From contig CM060127.1 of the NCBI GenBank assembly GCA_030522415.1, positions 13,746,646 to 13,810,645 on the forward strand: DNA of 64,000 bases, read 5' to 3'. The first letter of the stretch is position 1. Each line of letters opens with the position of its first letter. Below, in pieces: positions 1 through 10,599 of the stretch. The DNA comes from Channallabes apus (Eukaryota; Chordata; Actinopteri; Siluriformes; Clariidae). Both the position numbers and the translations under genes were made by a program. The notes under the pieces were generated by a model. The model made no database searches and had not been told where the DNA came from. It worked only from the letters and a program-made list of their open reading frames with translations.

Positions 1-172
1 GTTATGTGCAAGCATTAACCACACGATGGCGCCAAAACTCTACAGTTCATGGGGATCAATCATGAATAAGTTTTACAGAATGGCTTGCAGATGAAACTTT
101 TGGGAACTGAAATTACTAATTAAAAATTTGTATTAAAACAAATTGTATTATGAGAGGCCTGGAGACTATAAG

Positions 173-173
<1 letters not shown>

Positions 174-215
<42 letters not shown>

Positions 216-228
216 ACATACACACACA
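174..228. repeat. (CA)n microsatellite
   Basis: Nearly pure CA dinucleotide run with two CATA interruptions near its end. The flanks (1-173 and 229-560) are AT-rich and show no gene or recognisable element. Confidence 0.95.
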
Positions 229-807
229 ATGTAAATATAGGATAATGAATCATTATCAATGGATCATTAAAAACAATCAGCTTTAATATTCAAAATAAAG
301 AAGTTAAGCATATTAACCTTGTGTTTCAATTATTAATAGCATACAACATATGAAATGTGAAAAGCTGAAACATTACAACGAATGTGCTTTGAACAGTATA
401 TAGAAATATAAAATTGAAATTAAATTATATTAAAAATAAATAAGAACTTCCTTCAAACATTCTTTGAAAAAAGTGTTTAGGAAACAATCATTATATTGCA
501 CTTAAATTACAGATATTCAGTTTTGTTTCTTAAATATTTCTCTTTAGTCAAAATTTAAAGTACAGTGAAACCTTATATTGCGAGTAACGCGGTTTACAAG
601 TGTTCCGCAAGACGAGCAAAGATTTTTAATAAATTTTGTCTTGGAAAATGAACAAGTCTTGGTTTACGAGTACCGAGTATTATGTACTGTATCACTCATG
701 CGCTTCTTGTTTTAATGCCGAGGTTCACGTGATCACACATGAGCCAACAATTTTTATCTCTCTTGCACTGTTGAATTGTGGGTAATCGTCTCCCCTGCTG
801 GGTCTTA

Positions 808-1545
808 GGCTACGTTTACACTGCAGGTCTCGATGCCTAATTCCGATTTGTTGCCTATATCTGATTTTTTTGACCGTCTGTTATTTCCACTATGACTCAT
901 ATCCGATTCACGTGTTTACACTTGCCATACCATCTGAAACATCGCGCATACATAAAGGGAGGTTTTTTCCGCTGCACAGTAGCCAAGATAGAAGAAGGTG
1001 AAATATGCTTAATGCTCTGCGATATAAGCAAAGTTTGCGAAACGTCACCATGGTTTTAAAACGGAGGAGGAGGAAAAAAAACGGCATAATTGCAGCCTGC
1101 ACATATGCTTTATTCATCAAATATTGATTTAATGTTATTTAGCCCAAATAAGCATTAACACAAGGCGTGTGTGTGTTGGAGGGAAGGGGGGGGCGTTGTT
1201 CTTTTCCTTTTCCATGTCACCTGCGATGTTGTAATTCAACACGCGCTTCCACTGGAGAATAACATTACGTCATTAAACCGCGAAGAAGTCGCAGTTTTAA
1301 TGACGGACAGCACACAATGCCTCAGAAAATCCGATCTGTCTGATTACACGACAATCACATTAGCACATATCTGATTTATATCCGATTTATTTCCACATAT
1401 GAAGGAGGCCTGAAACCGATCTCGAAATATCGGAATGCATGCGTTTTTTTCCTGTTTACACGGACATAGAACATATCCGATATGTGTCACATATGAGCAA
1501 AAAATCGGAATTGGGTCACATTTACCTGGCAGTGTAAACGTAGCC
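808..1545. mobile_element. Harbinger-like non-autonomous element nested in the TA element
   Basis: Terminal inverted repeats start GGCTACGTTTACACTGC on both strands and extend imperfectly to CAATTCCGATTT. The element is flanked on both sides by TTA (805-807 and 1546-1548), the 3-bp target duplication usual for PIF/Harbinger. No transposase is visible, so it is a MITE-like derivative. The TSD and GG-starting ends argue against hAT. Confidence 0.65.
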
Positions 1546-1723
1546 TTAGTGCTCGTCTCTTACTGGTATAATCAACATCCGTGCACACATGTACTGTTTA
1601 CTATAACACTGTGACCACTTGTGTGTGTGTGTAAAACATATTTTATTTTGTGTCTGTATGCATGTGTGTAAAGCAAAATCAAGTCTCATTAGAGAGGTTA
1701 AAGATCATTGGACACCGTGCCCC

Positions 1724-1725
<2 letters not shown>

Positions 1726-1772
<47 letters not shown>
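1726..1772. repeat. (CA)n microsatellite
   Basis: Pure CA run of about 47 bp inside the right half of the 563-2251 element. Threonine/histidine-rich frames across it are artefacts. Confidence 0.95.
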
Positions 1773-1774
<2 letters not shown>

Positions 1775-2411
1775 CTCTACACAGAAACACTGCTCTGTCA
1801 CAATTCTTAAAGTGCAGGTTAAATTTTTTTCCATTTCAACAGTGATTCCGTTAGTATACCTTCATGCGAGAGTTATTAGCGATGTTCCTTGAAAATTAAA
1901 TAAAACAGTCTTTCCGTTAATGTGTGTGTGTCTGTGTGTGAGTGAGTGAAACTCAAATAAGAGAGGAGGAAGTGTTAATGTGTAAGACGAGAAGAGGGGG
2001 CGCATAAACAGAAACACTTATATGTCGGCATTTATTTGGACTTTTTTAAAAGGTAAATTACAGGTTAATTTGTTTTATTTTTACTTTATATTTTGCATTA
2101 ATTATTTTTATGTGTTAATTTTTTTGGGCTGTGGAACAAATAATTTGAGTTTCTATTATTTCTTTTGGGAAAATTTGCTTTGATTTATGAGTGTTTTGAT
2201 GTATGAGCCTGCTTCCGGAACAAATTATGCTCGTAATGCATGGTTCCACTGTAGTGTGTTTACAAAAAGCAAACAAACAAAAAAACATCTTTAACAGTAG
2301 TTATGATGGGCTTTTAGCACAAAGTGATAACTGTTGTGGTTACTTACTGGTCTAATAAATAGATAAATAAATATGCAAGCAGTAAAAATACTATTAAGCA
2401 AAATTATGTCC

Positions 2412-2440
2412 TTAATAATAATAATAATAATAATAATAAT
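2412..2440. repeat. (TAA)n microsatellite
   Basis: Trinucleotide TAA run of about 29 bp in AT-rich DNA just downstream of the GPCR gene. Confidence 0.9.
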
Positions 2441-2697
2441 TTACTATTTCTAATCTGGATTTTGCAGAAGAGAGAATGGGACCAAATGTCCCATTACGCA
2501 GCATTACCAAATGTTAAGGTGCTAATAATTTTCCACAAATAAATCACATTAGAGTGCATTTTATAGGTTAAAACTATCTGTACATATTAATCACATTATT
2601 ATACTCATAATTGCTTAATTTTTAAGGGGGCCAATAATATTGAAGCCCGAAAATCTGGCCCGAACAGATGCTCGTGTTTGGCCCAGCTGTGTAAGCT

Positions 2698-3606
2698 CTA
2701 TGCTGGTGATTCTTCTGTTTTTTTGCAACAGTTGAGCTTCTCTGTTAAAGACTTAGGCAGGAAGGGGATCTTCTCCAGACGAGACAGATAGATGAGTGGC
2801 TGGATGCTGCTGCTGATGTTCATGAAGGCGTAACCCACAGGCTGGATGTAGCACTTGAAGGCCGTGTGGGTGTAGTGATCCTCGAAGGGGAACAGGGCCA
2901 CCAGAGGGAGGTAGTTAAAAATAATAATGCACAGGATGGAGAGCACCATCTTGAAGGCCTTCTTTTTCATGGGGTGCATATCATCCTTGCCCGCGCCTCG
3001 TGAGCGCTTCAGCGCCAACAGGATGGACATGTTGCAGATCAGCATCCATGTGAACGTGGCCAGGATCTCTCCCGTGAAGACCTTCTCGAAATTATGAAAG
3101 CCGCCGATGGTTTTGGCAGAGGCATAACCAAAGGTGAGGCAGAGCACAAACACCGACAGGCCAATCCTGTACTTAATATGCTTCAACTGATTAAAAGCTA
3201 TCGGGAAGACCACAGCGATAAACCTGTCCAGACAGATACAGGAAAAGAAGAGCGGCCCGCTTGTGTCTTTCACGCCATAGGAGAACTGCAGTGCCCAAAA
3301 TCCTTGCTTGGTCTTCCAGTAGTAAAGGTTCAGGAAGCTTATAGGGACCATGAGCCCGAAGTAGCCGTCCATGAAGGCCAGGCATCCCAGGAATATATCA
3401 GAGGTGGACGGTTCGTGTCGGTTATGGATCAGGATAGCGATGACCAGGATGTTGGCTGGTAATCCTATTACAAAATTAAAGGATTGCACTGTCAGGTCGA
3501 ACAGGACGCCTTCCACTGTGGTCTCACACCCATCAAAGACATTGAAGGGCTTAGGGGTCGTGTTCAGGTCAAGAGGGGCAACAGTGGGATCGAGGGTGAG
3601 GTTCAT
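2698..3606 (-). CDS. Rhodopsin-family (class A) seven-transmembrane G-protein coupled receptor, orphan type
   Basis: A 302-codon intronless frame. The N-terminus has two N-glycosylation sequons (Asn2, Asn15). Seven hydrophobic segments lie at about 41-62, 71-95, 109-133, 147-169, 180-199, 218-241 and 254-275. Class A landmarks are Asn52 in TM1 (GLPAN), Leu76-x3-Asp80 in TM2, Trp104 in the first outer loop, and DRF (127-129) in place of DRY. TM6 Pro234 (NYLP) replaces CWxP, and QPLIY (269-273) replaces NPxxY. Cys293-Cys294 in the tail could be palmitoylated. Oddly, the conserved Cys pair joining TM3 to the second outer loop is absent, whereas Cys27 and Cys252 could pair the N-terminus with the third outer loop. 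It is a plasma-membrane receptor, most like purinergic or lipid-type class A receptors; ligand unknown. The ATG at 3606 gives a full-length receptor. A CAG two bases upstream could be an acceptor for a 5' UTR intron. Confidence 0.85.
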   Translation of the reverse strand: MNLTLDPTVAPLDLNTTPKPFNVFDGCETTVEGVLFDLTVQSFNFVIGLPANILVIAILIHNRHEPSTSDIFLGCLAFMDGYFGLMVPISFLNLYYWKTKQGFWALQFSYGVKDTSGPLFFSCICLDRFIAVVFPIAFNQLKHIKYRIGLSVFVLCLTFGYASAKTIGGFHNFEKVFTGEILATFTWMLICNMSILLALKRSRGAGKDDMHPMKKKAFKMVLSILCIIIFNYLPLVALFPFEDHYTHTAFKCYIQPVGYAFMNISSSIQPLIYLSRLEKIPFLPKSLTEKLNCCKKTEESPA

Positions 3607-3980
3607 TCTGGAGCTGATGTGTTTTATGTAAAGCAGGAGCTTCCAAGGACAAATCTAATAATAAAATAAAATAAAATTAATATTTAAATAAAATGGCATA
3701 GTACAGTAAATAACCGTGTAAAAAAAATGATAAGACTGAGAGGGTTTGGAAGTTTAGAACAGAGGATTCTTGCTTCATCATCATTATCATCATGATCAAA
3801 AATTAAAATAGAAATCAGTTTCAAATATTTTATAACATTTCATTTAACCAACCATTTACCAAACTGCAAAATCTTCATCTTTAATAACAATATATTAATA
3901 CAGCATAATACAACATTACTTGGACGAAGGAAAACAATAAACAAAATTGTGTGCTTTAGTGGAGTTTCTCTTATCAACTT
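3607..3980. other. AT-rich flank upstream of the GPCR, nothing recognised
   Basis: Low-complexity AAATAAAAT and CATCATTATCATCATGA stretches with no gene. If the receptor has a proximal promoter it should lie here or further right, but I see no clear TATA or GC element. Confidence 0.5.
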
Positions 3981-5500
3981 GGGCCCGTATTCACAAAGCT
4001 TCTTAAACATAAAAGTTGCTCCTAGTGATGAAATTCTAAGAAAATTCTTAGAATTTCCACTTAAATTTAGGACTAAATCTTATTAAAGATAAAAATGATT
4101 CACAAAACATCTTAGACCTAAAAACAGCTCCTAAGGTAAAAATTGTTAAGAGTAGAGAGGAGGACCTTTAAGCTATAGCAGAGGACAAAATGGCGGAAAG
4201 AAATATTCTCCAAACACTGAAAGTAAAGCTAAAAGTAAACACTGCTCTTCTGTCCAATTTGGTTTTCTTGTTCTTCTTCTACCTTACATCTCTCTTTGAT
4301 TGTTGGCTCCATACCATCCCAAAGTGGAACGTAAACAGACTGCGACATTTTCTTAGAATGATGACATTTTCTTAGAATTTTCCCTTAAATTTAGGACTTA
4401 GTAAATCTTAAATCTTAGTAAAGATAAAAATTATCCACAAAACATCTTATCCCTAAAAACAGCTCCTAAGGTAAAAATTGTTTAGAGGAGAGAGGAGGAC
4501 TTTAAGAGGCTTAAGAGTTTCTATAGCTGGCTTAAAGAAGAAATATTCTCCAAACACTGACTGAATGTAAAGCTAAAAGTAAACACTGCTCTTCTGTCCA
4601 GTTTGGTTTTTCTTGTTCTTTTACTATCAACCATAGTATAAAAAATAGATATTTTTTATCAACCAATCACAGTCCTTGAATTGCTGCATCATCCCTAGCA
4701 ACAGGGTCAACCCCACCTCCTCACTAAGATAAAGGGTTTTGTACTTTCCTTACTCAGAGTTGCTCTGAGAAGTTTCTTAAATTAAGTCTAAGACTCCCAG
4801 CTAGGACTTTTTCTGCTAAGATAGGAGCTGTCTGAGAGAATTCTGAAAAGCTTTGTAAATACGGGAAGTACCCTGCAGTTCATTATTTTTCCCCAAGTGT
4901 TTTATTTCATTTATACCATCCAAAAGTGCAACTTAAACTGACTGTCCTACAATCATGTAAACTGGTAAAAGCTGAGCCATTTTGCATCATTACGAGTAAT
5001 AAAATCAGTTTGGTAAATTAATGAAAGAACTTAAATATAGTATCTACTGGTGGAAATTTGTTGCTTCAAATGTAGACAAATTTTCAACATTTGGCTGTTT
5101 AATTAACTTTAAGATATTTATCCTATAACAGAAACTTTGCATAAAGTAGCCGGTAGTCATGATTATACAATTTCTTCATATACAAACATTTTGATTTCAC
5201 TGTCTGTTGTATTATCATGTATCATGTCTATTTTCACAAAGAGTGCATTTCAAGACCTTTGCAGAGGTCAGAGGTTATTTCTTTATCAACCAATCACAGT
5301 CCTTGAATTGCTGCATCATCCGTAGCAACGGGGTCAACCACACCTCCTCACTAATATAAAGGTTTTTATACTTTTCTTACTCAGAGTTGCTTTGAGAAGT
5401 TTCCTAAATCACTTTTAGTCTAGGACTCCCAGCTAGGACTTTTTAAGCTAAGATATGAGCTGTCTAAGAGAATTCTAAGAAGCTTTGTGAATACGGCCCC
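3981..5500. mobile_element. TIR element with an internal second copy (CCGTATTCACAAAG family)
   Basis: The left end GGGCCCGTATTCACAAAG is the inverse of the right end CTTTGTGAATACGGCCCC. Internal blocks are present twice in the same orientation: 4040-4170 resembles 4370-4515 (CTCCTAAGGTAAAAATTG), and 4658-4868 resembles 5286-5495 (AACCAATCACAGTCCTTGAA). A third terminus, TTTGTAAATACGGG, sits at about 4848-4862. This fits one copy inserted into, or tandemly duplicated with, another. No transposase frame and no clear TSD, so the superfamily is undecided. Confidence 0.6.
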
Positions 5501-6364
5501 GGTTCCTGTACTTTGAAACTTTCTGACCCTAATGCTAAGCATTGAAACTGGAGACTGCTTCCATGAACATTTAAGAAAAGTCTCTTTATAGAAAAAATAA
5601 ATCTTACTAATCTTTTATTATTCAGTCCACTTACTCTAAGGAAAGCTCGGGTTCCTGTGCACGAGCGGTTACTATAGAAACGATGACATATTAATATGAA
5701 CGCTTTAATGCAATCCTTGAGATTTGAATCACGGCAGGAACCAGGGTCAGAGCTGCTGCTGTAGAACAACATCATGAGAGACCTGAACTTAGGTGTGTCT
5801 CCATTTCTGGAAAAAAACATCCTGTCCATCCAAAAATCTCACACAATCTCCTAAGTAGCACTTTTACAGTATCTGTAGCGGTTTCATTATATATTTATTT
5901 CATTTCACCTTTCTGTCAGAAAGACAATGCATGCTTAGTCAGCTGAGACTGACGTGAGTTAATAAACACCCGAGCAGCACCAGCAGGAGCGCATGAGTTA
6001 CGTCTCAGTGTCTAGAAAATAAATCAGGGGCCACAAACAGGTGCCTCGAGATTACAGCGTCTCCTCCTCAGGGCTGTTATTGTGTTATCCTGCGAGCTCG
6101 TGAGAGCCACAGGGGAACTGGGGCTGTACAAACAGCAGCCATATATCTATACAAACACACGTGTGCATCTAGGAAATATTTCATCTCAATCAAATTATAA
6201 AATATCACCAGCACACTGTTGAGGACAGACACAGGACTACACCGCTTGAGAAGTGTTTCAGTAAAGATAGTTACCAAATAATACTGCATTATTCATTTGC
6301 ACACAAAAACACATCTCTGGTCATTTCTAACAGATTTTTAATTTTTCCATAAATTTGGTTTTCA
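5501..6364. other. Unannotated spacer
   Basis: Mixed-composition DNA. A 121-codon minus frame at 5464-5829 partly overlaps the TIR element and shows no domain. No gene or repeat family recognised. Confidence 0.4.
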
Positions 6365-6540
6365 TCAGTGGCTAAGGCATTGGACTACAGTTCGGAAGGT
6401 CCCAGGTTCAAATCCCACAACCACCATGTTGTCCCCATTGGGCCCTTGAGAAAGACTCTCAACCTTCAACTGCTCAGATGTATAATGAGATAAAAATGTA
6501 GGTTTCTCTGGATAAGGGGATATGTCTAAATGTTTACAAC
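6365..6540 (+). mobile_element. tRNA-derived SINE with V-domain, diverged
   Basis: A tRNA-like head (GTGGCTAAGGCATTGGACTA, then a B-box-like GGTTCAAATCC at about 6409-6419) is followed by the conserved body (GGGCCCTTGAG) and a 3' part resembling the fish V-SINE tail (TCTGGATAAGGG). The copy at 57744-57942 is the same family in reverse. Confidence 0.7.
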
Positions 6541-6549
6541 ATCTTCATC

Positions 6550-6735
6550 TTTATTCATTTGCATATCCTGTACAGGGTCGCAGAAAGCCTGGAGACTATA
6601 ACAGGAAACTTTGTTCACAAGGCTAGGTACACCCTTGACAGGGTAAATCAATTAGCCTAATCTGCATGTTTTCGGACTGTGGGAAGAAACCGGAGTATTT
6701 GGAGCATATGGAGAACATGCACACACAAACATACA
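6550..6735 (-). mobile_element. Truncated reverse copy of the GAATGAAT-tailed SINE
   Basis: Contains the reverse complement of the body of the element at 23262-23630: CCTGTACAGGGTCGC, AGCCTAATCTGCATG, GGACTGTGGGAAGAAACCGG. It lacks the tRNA-like head and is strongly diverged. Confidence 0.65.
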
Positions 6736-6758
6736 TACAACATAAACATACAACACTA

Positions 6759-7262
6759 CTGTTCAAAAGTTTTAGATCACTTGCAAATTTCTTTGTTTTT
6801 GTTTAGTGATTTATTTTCTACATTCTACAACAATACTGGGGATTTCAAAACTATAAAATAACACATATGGAATTAGGTAATTACGTAACAACAAGAAAAA
6901 CAACAGTTAGTTGTTATTTTAAGACACAGTCGGCCTTTCTGTAATAGTTCTTGCAATAACAGTATTGTCAAGTGCATTTGCAAAATCCGTCAAGCACCAT
7001 AATGAAACTGGCTCTCATGAAGGCCGTCCCAGGAGGACGAGACCAAAACCTACCTCTGCCGCAGACGAGAAGTTCATTTAGAGTTATCAGCCTGAAAAAT
7101 GACCAATTAACAGCACCTCAGATTAGAGGCGTTATGAAGTCTTTACAGAGCAGAAGTAGCAGAAACATCTCAATATCTACTGTTCAAAGGAGATGAATGT
7201 ATTTTTTGGACGCCTTCAGCATTCCTTTACAATGTAGAAAGAAATAAAAATCAGGAACGATC
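6759..7262 (+). mobile_element. Tc1-like transposon remnant
   Basis: The left terminus CTGTTCAAAAGTTTTAGATC preceded by TA is typical of fish Tc1 elements. It is followed by the N-terminal part of a transposase gene. The catalytic domain and right terminus are absent; the right end fades near an AGAAAGAAATAAAAATCAGG motif at about 7240. Confidence 0.75.
6960..7196 (+). pseudogene. Tc1 transposase, N-terminal DNA-binding fragment
   Basis: In-frame stretches read KHHNETGSHEGRP, then in the next frame KNDQLTAPQIRGVMKSL and ISISTVQRR, the paired-like helix-turn-helix region of Tc1 transposases, which binds the terminal repeats. At least one frameshift separates the halves. The reading stops right after the DNA-binding domain and none of the DDE catalytic residues is present. 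It is a decayed, non-functional copy. Confidence 0.75.
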
Positions 7263-8655
7263 ATGGAGTTAATCACTGATATAAGGTTAAGCCTTTATTT
7301 TCCACATACTACACATTACTGCACAACAAAATTATTTCTTCCCATTTCTTCCCATATCACAGCTTTGGGGGCGTGGTGGCCATGACACAGCGCCCCCTGG
7401 AGAGGACAGGGATAAGGGCTTTGCTCAAGAGGTAGCCTCTGCCCCTCCACATCACCCATAGGCATACTTGTATCTACTGTATATGATCTCATGATTTGTG
7501 CAGATGTTGTCCAATGTTGGCCACACCTTCTTCTATGACATCACTTTAGTTAAATTATGTCATTTATATTTGGAATATTTTAACACTTCCATGGCAGAGT
7601 TTTGTAATACTTGTACCAGTTGTACCATACAGTACAATACATGTGACATGCAGGAATAACTGTTTTAAAATTTATTAAAGTCATAACATGGTGCACATGA
7701 AAATAAACACTGACAAGTCGCTCTATCTTTTATAAACGAGCTCATAACTAACCCCGCCCTGCTCAGGTCCACCGAGAGGAGGACCTGCAGGAGGACGTGA
7801 GTGTCTACAAGGGGTTGTTATAGTGCTCTGTGTGGGACAGGACATTTTCCTAAATAAACACCTCACCTGCTCACCTGCTCTGTCACTCTGGGATCGAGCT
7901 TCCACTCTCTGGAGATGAACTATGGTGTTTATCACTTTCAGTCGTGTGGGAATCAGGACCATTTATAGTTATAAAAGTTCATAAGGTGTTTTAATTATAT
8001 ATCAGAAAAGAGGCAAAAATAATAATGTAAAATATAAAGTGCACATCTTTAACACGGAATTATGACTTTAAACACTTTGGTTCAATTTATGAATTTGATG
8101 TGCAGAAATAAAAAATTCTCTTGATGAAGCCCTGAACAAGTAAAGCGTCACACATGCTTCGTTTTAACCTTGTATTCCTCTATATATTTAATTCATTCAA
8201 TTTTAAGCCAGGAAATATAGCATCTATAAAATATAGAATATTTTTCTCTGAAAATCCTTAAACAGTCCGAATATATTATGTTAGTTTAAAAAAACTGAGA
8301 ATACTGTGTAGTTAAAACTAGAGGAAAGCCCAATTCTTATGATAACCTGTTAAATATTTATTAAGGGTTTATAATACAAAAGGAAAATGAAAAAAAAGAA
8401 ATATCTACATAATATTAAGTATTCTTTATTTTAAACGAGTCACTTCAATATTTTAGATTCATCTAAACTCCAATACGTTGAAATGCTGATGATGTTTCTG
8501 ATTATGCTATTGATTAAACAATAACTACTTGATATTAAATCCTAATTAATACTTTAAGTTAATTGAAGACAAAATGAAATTAGGACAATTAATTTGAAAA
8601 AGGGAAGCAATTTTAACTTTTCTAGGAAATTTAATTCAGACAACCAGACTAAAAA
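7263..8655. other. Unannotated spacer
   Basis: AT-rich with a short GC-richer patch at 7370-7450 and 7740-7960. A 79-codon minus frame at 7723-7962 has no recognisable domain. Nothing I can support as a gene. Confidence 0.4.
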
Positions 8656-8660
8656 CTTAC

Positions 8661-8751
8661 ATACGCAGGAGATGCCCGGCGTGGATGCTCGATGGATCTG
8701 ATAAAAGCGTTTGCATAGTTATTGAGCCCTCTGTATAAACTTTGGTAAACC
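8661..8751 (-). other. Candidate 91-nt internal coding exon
   Basis: On the minus strand a pyrimidine-rich tract (CCTCCCCTCTC) runs to an acceptor TTCCTCAG, and 91 nt later there is a consensus donor GTAAG. The exon is open in two frames: one starts VYQSLYRGLNNYANAFIRS, the other starts FTKVYTEGSITMQTLL. I do not recognise either peptide. GC content is higher than the flanks. It could be an exon of a gene whose other exons are outside or unrecognised, or chance. Confidence 0.25.
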
Positions 8752-9472
8752 CTGAGGAATTAGAAATATCAAAGAGAGGGGAGGATCGTTTTTTTGGCCC
8801 GTGCCTCTGGAGGAAGCGGTGACTTTGTTGTTGTCACCAAATAATACTTTCTTTGTGTAATGTTCTTTGTGTAACATTTTCATATGCAGGTGACAGCAGG
8901 ACTGAATATTTGTAGCATATTCAAATGTATTCTTTGCAGTGGAAGCTATCTATGAATAATAGTCCTTAACCCTTAACATCTTCAAATTCTTAATTGTAAA
9001 GCATATTACCAGCAACTGCAGTAAATCATACAAACACTACAAGGAATGAGTTTTGCAATCCATGAGCTCTTTAAGGGTTCTTGAAGGGCTTCCATGGATG
9101 CTTAATGGTTCTCTATGAAACCAAACCAACGGCACAGATACAGAAACACTGAGTGAGATAATGTTGATTTGTTTATTTAAGAATTCTTAAAAAATCTTTC
9201 TGCTTGGATTAAAGGTTTTTGTCAAAAGGACAGTTTCTCAATCCACCCCTCCCCCCCCCCCGGACTGAACGGTGGTTATACAAGGTGTTCACCTGCTTGT
9301 TTCCTAGTAGAGCTATTCCACTGGATATGGACCTGTGCTATAGTTGTCCCAGGACCTGCTGGAACGATTACATCTCCCAGGTGTTTTGGGAACATCTCAA
9401 GATCATCCAGGAGGAGCTGGAAATTGTGAAATGATCTTCTGATCTGCTGCCTGCAAAAGCAGAAGAAACGAA

Positions 9473-9519
9473 GAACGAATGAATGAATGAATGAATGAAT
9501 GAATGAATGAATGAATGAA
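9473..9519. repeat. (GAAT)n microsatellite
   Basis: About 11 units of GAAT. The same tetranucleotide forms the tail of the SINE at 23262-23630, so this may be the tail of an eroded SINE. Confidence 0.9.
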
Positions 9520-9728
9520 AATTAAATGGTCTGTTGTCTCAGTTTTAAAGTATATTTAAATTAGGGTTTGTAATCAAGTAAAAAAGTGTTAGAATAAACA
9601 TTTTTATTATAAAATAAAAGAATTATTCCCTCTTTCACATCCTGGTCACCTACTTGAAGTCTCATGCGATAAGTAACGGCAAAAGTGTTCTGCTGACCAA
9701 TAAAATGTAACTTAGTGCAAATGCATAA

Positions 9729-9757
9729 ATAATAATAATAATAATAATAATAATAAT
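9729..9757. repeat. (AAT)n microsatellite
   Basis: AAT/TAA trinucleotide run of about 29 bp. Confidence 0.9.
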
Positions 9758-9812
9758 CATTTGTATTTATACAGCACATATAAATATACAGATTCCTTAA
9801 AGTGATCACTCT

Positions 9813-9838
9813 AGACAGACAGACAGACAGACAGACAT

Positions 9839-9889
<51 letters not shown>
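9813..9889. repeat. Compound (CAGA)n(GATA)n microsatellite
   Basis: About six CAGA units run directly into about 13 GATA units. Likely highly polymorphic. Confidence 0.95.
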
Positions 9890-10322
9890 CTGTAGATGTA
9901 AGAAAAGCAGCCTGCTGAAAAAGAAACAACACAGAAAAAGATGCAAAAGAAATAATAAAATGAAAAGGTAACAAAATCTAAACCAAGACAAATGCAGATA
10001 CAAACAGGAGGAAATTAGAATGAAAAGCAAAACGGGAATAAATTAAAATAAATCAACAAAGCAAAGACACCCTAGTTTAGCTCATGCACACTTCAATGCT
10101 GCAGGTTTAAACCTGAATCCAGTTCCAAATCCAAATAGCGGTGTTACATTACACTCCTGATCTAAACATTTGGTTGCTTTTGTTTCAAGGTCTTCATCAG
10201 ATACATTGTGAAATCCTTCCACCTGTTACAATGAAGCTACAGTACCAGTTTTTCTGTATATAAAGCTACTGTATATCAGGTATTGGCATTTAGTGTGAGT
10301 GATGAGGCATGAAATGTTCACG

Positions 10323-10323
<1 letters not shown>

Positions 10324-10355
<32 letters not shown>
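10324..10355. repeat. (GT)n microsatellite
   Basis: GT run of about 32 bp, some 130 bp upstream of the candidate promoter. Confidence 0.9.
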
Positions 10356-10357
<2 letters not shown>

Positions 10358-10449
10358 CTAGAGCGTGAAGCCTCTTTAGTCCTGCATGGGGGATGCGCCA
10401 TGCTCTGGGACTGGAGGGGGGCTTGATTCTGTCAGCCCAAGGGGCACAT

Positions 10450-10500
10450 CGAGTCACGCCCAGCTCAAATACACGTCACTTGCGGGTCCTGTTTATAAAC
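10450..10500 (+). promoter_or_regulatory. Candidate TATA-type promoter with CRE-like site
   Basis: TTTATAAA at 10492-10499 is preceded by a CACGTCA motif (10473-10479), the reverse of TGACGTG and close to a cAMP-response element, and by a GC-rich CACGCCC (10455-10461). A start about 25-30 bp downstream of the TATA box would place the candidate ATG at 10575 in a short leader. Confidence 0.35.
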
Positions 10501-10574
10501 CCCCTCGCGTCAAACACACAGCAGACACGACTCAGACCCGAGTCAGACTCTGACAGACGGCTGACACCGTGCTG

Positions 10575-10597
10575 ATGAAGAGGTTGGGATGGACACT
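10575..10597 (+). other. Candidate first coding exon (MKRLGWT...)
   Basis: The ATG at 10575 follows the TATA-type promoter by about 80 bp. After seven codons (MKRLGWT) plus two bases there is a strong donor GTAAGT at 10598. A basic start followed by hydrophobic residues would suit a signal peptide of a secreted peptide, but I could not find the next exon, so the gene is unidentified. Confidence 0.3.
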
Positions 10598-10599
10598 GT

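Larger units (their letters stand above)
563..2251. mobile_element. Non-autonomous TA-flanked TIR element (mariner-like)
   Basis: The left end CAGTGAAACC and the right end GGTTCCACTG are imperfect inverted copies, each flanked by TA (561-562 and 2252-2253), the target duplication of Tc1/mariner elements. Further inside, left GCGAGTAACGCGG and the reverse complement of the right end (TTACGAGCATAATTTG) remain similar. No transposase frame is visible. About 740 bp of the interior is a second element (808-1545) and the rest is AT-rich with a CA microsatellite. Family assignment is inferred from ends and TSD only. Confidence 0.65.
8762..10323. other. Spacer with several microsatellites
   Basis: Holds a poly-C tract (about 9247-9260), a GAAT tetranucleotide run, AAT, CAGA and GATA runs annotated separately, and no credible gene. 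The isoleucine/serine/tyrosine-rich minus frames at 9561-10030 are translations of the tetranucleotide arrays. Confidence 0.5.

Noticed and set aside
3094..3669. Open frames on the plus strand opposite the GPCR
   Set aside because: Antisense shadows of the receptor gene without domains.
5464..5829. 121-codon minus frame
   Set aside because: Overlaps a transposon terminus and shows no domain or coding signal.
6365..6440. A tRNA gene (A- and B-box-like sequences)
   Set aside because: Cloverleaf is not supported and the downstream body is that of a V-type SINE.
7723..7962. 79-codon minus frame in a GC-richer patch
   Set aside because: No recognisable domain; low confidence that it is coding.
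9561..10030. Minus frames rich in SIYL and YYYY repeats
   Set aside because: Translation of GATA and AAT microsatellites.
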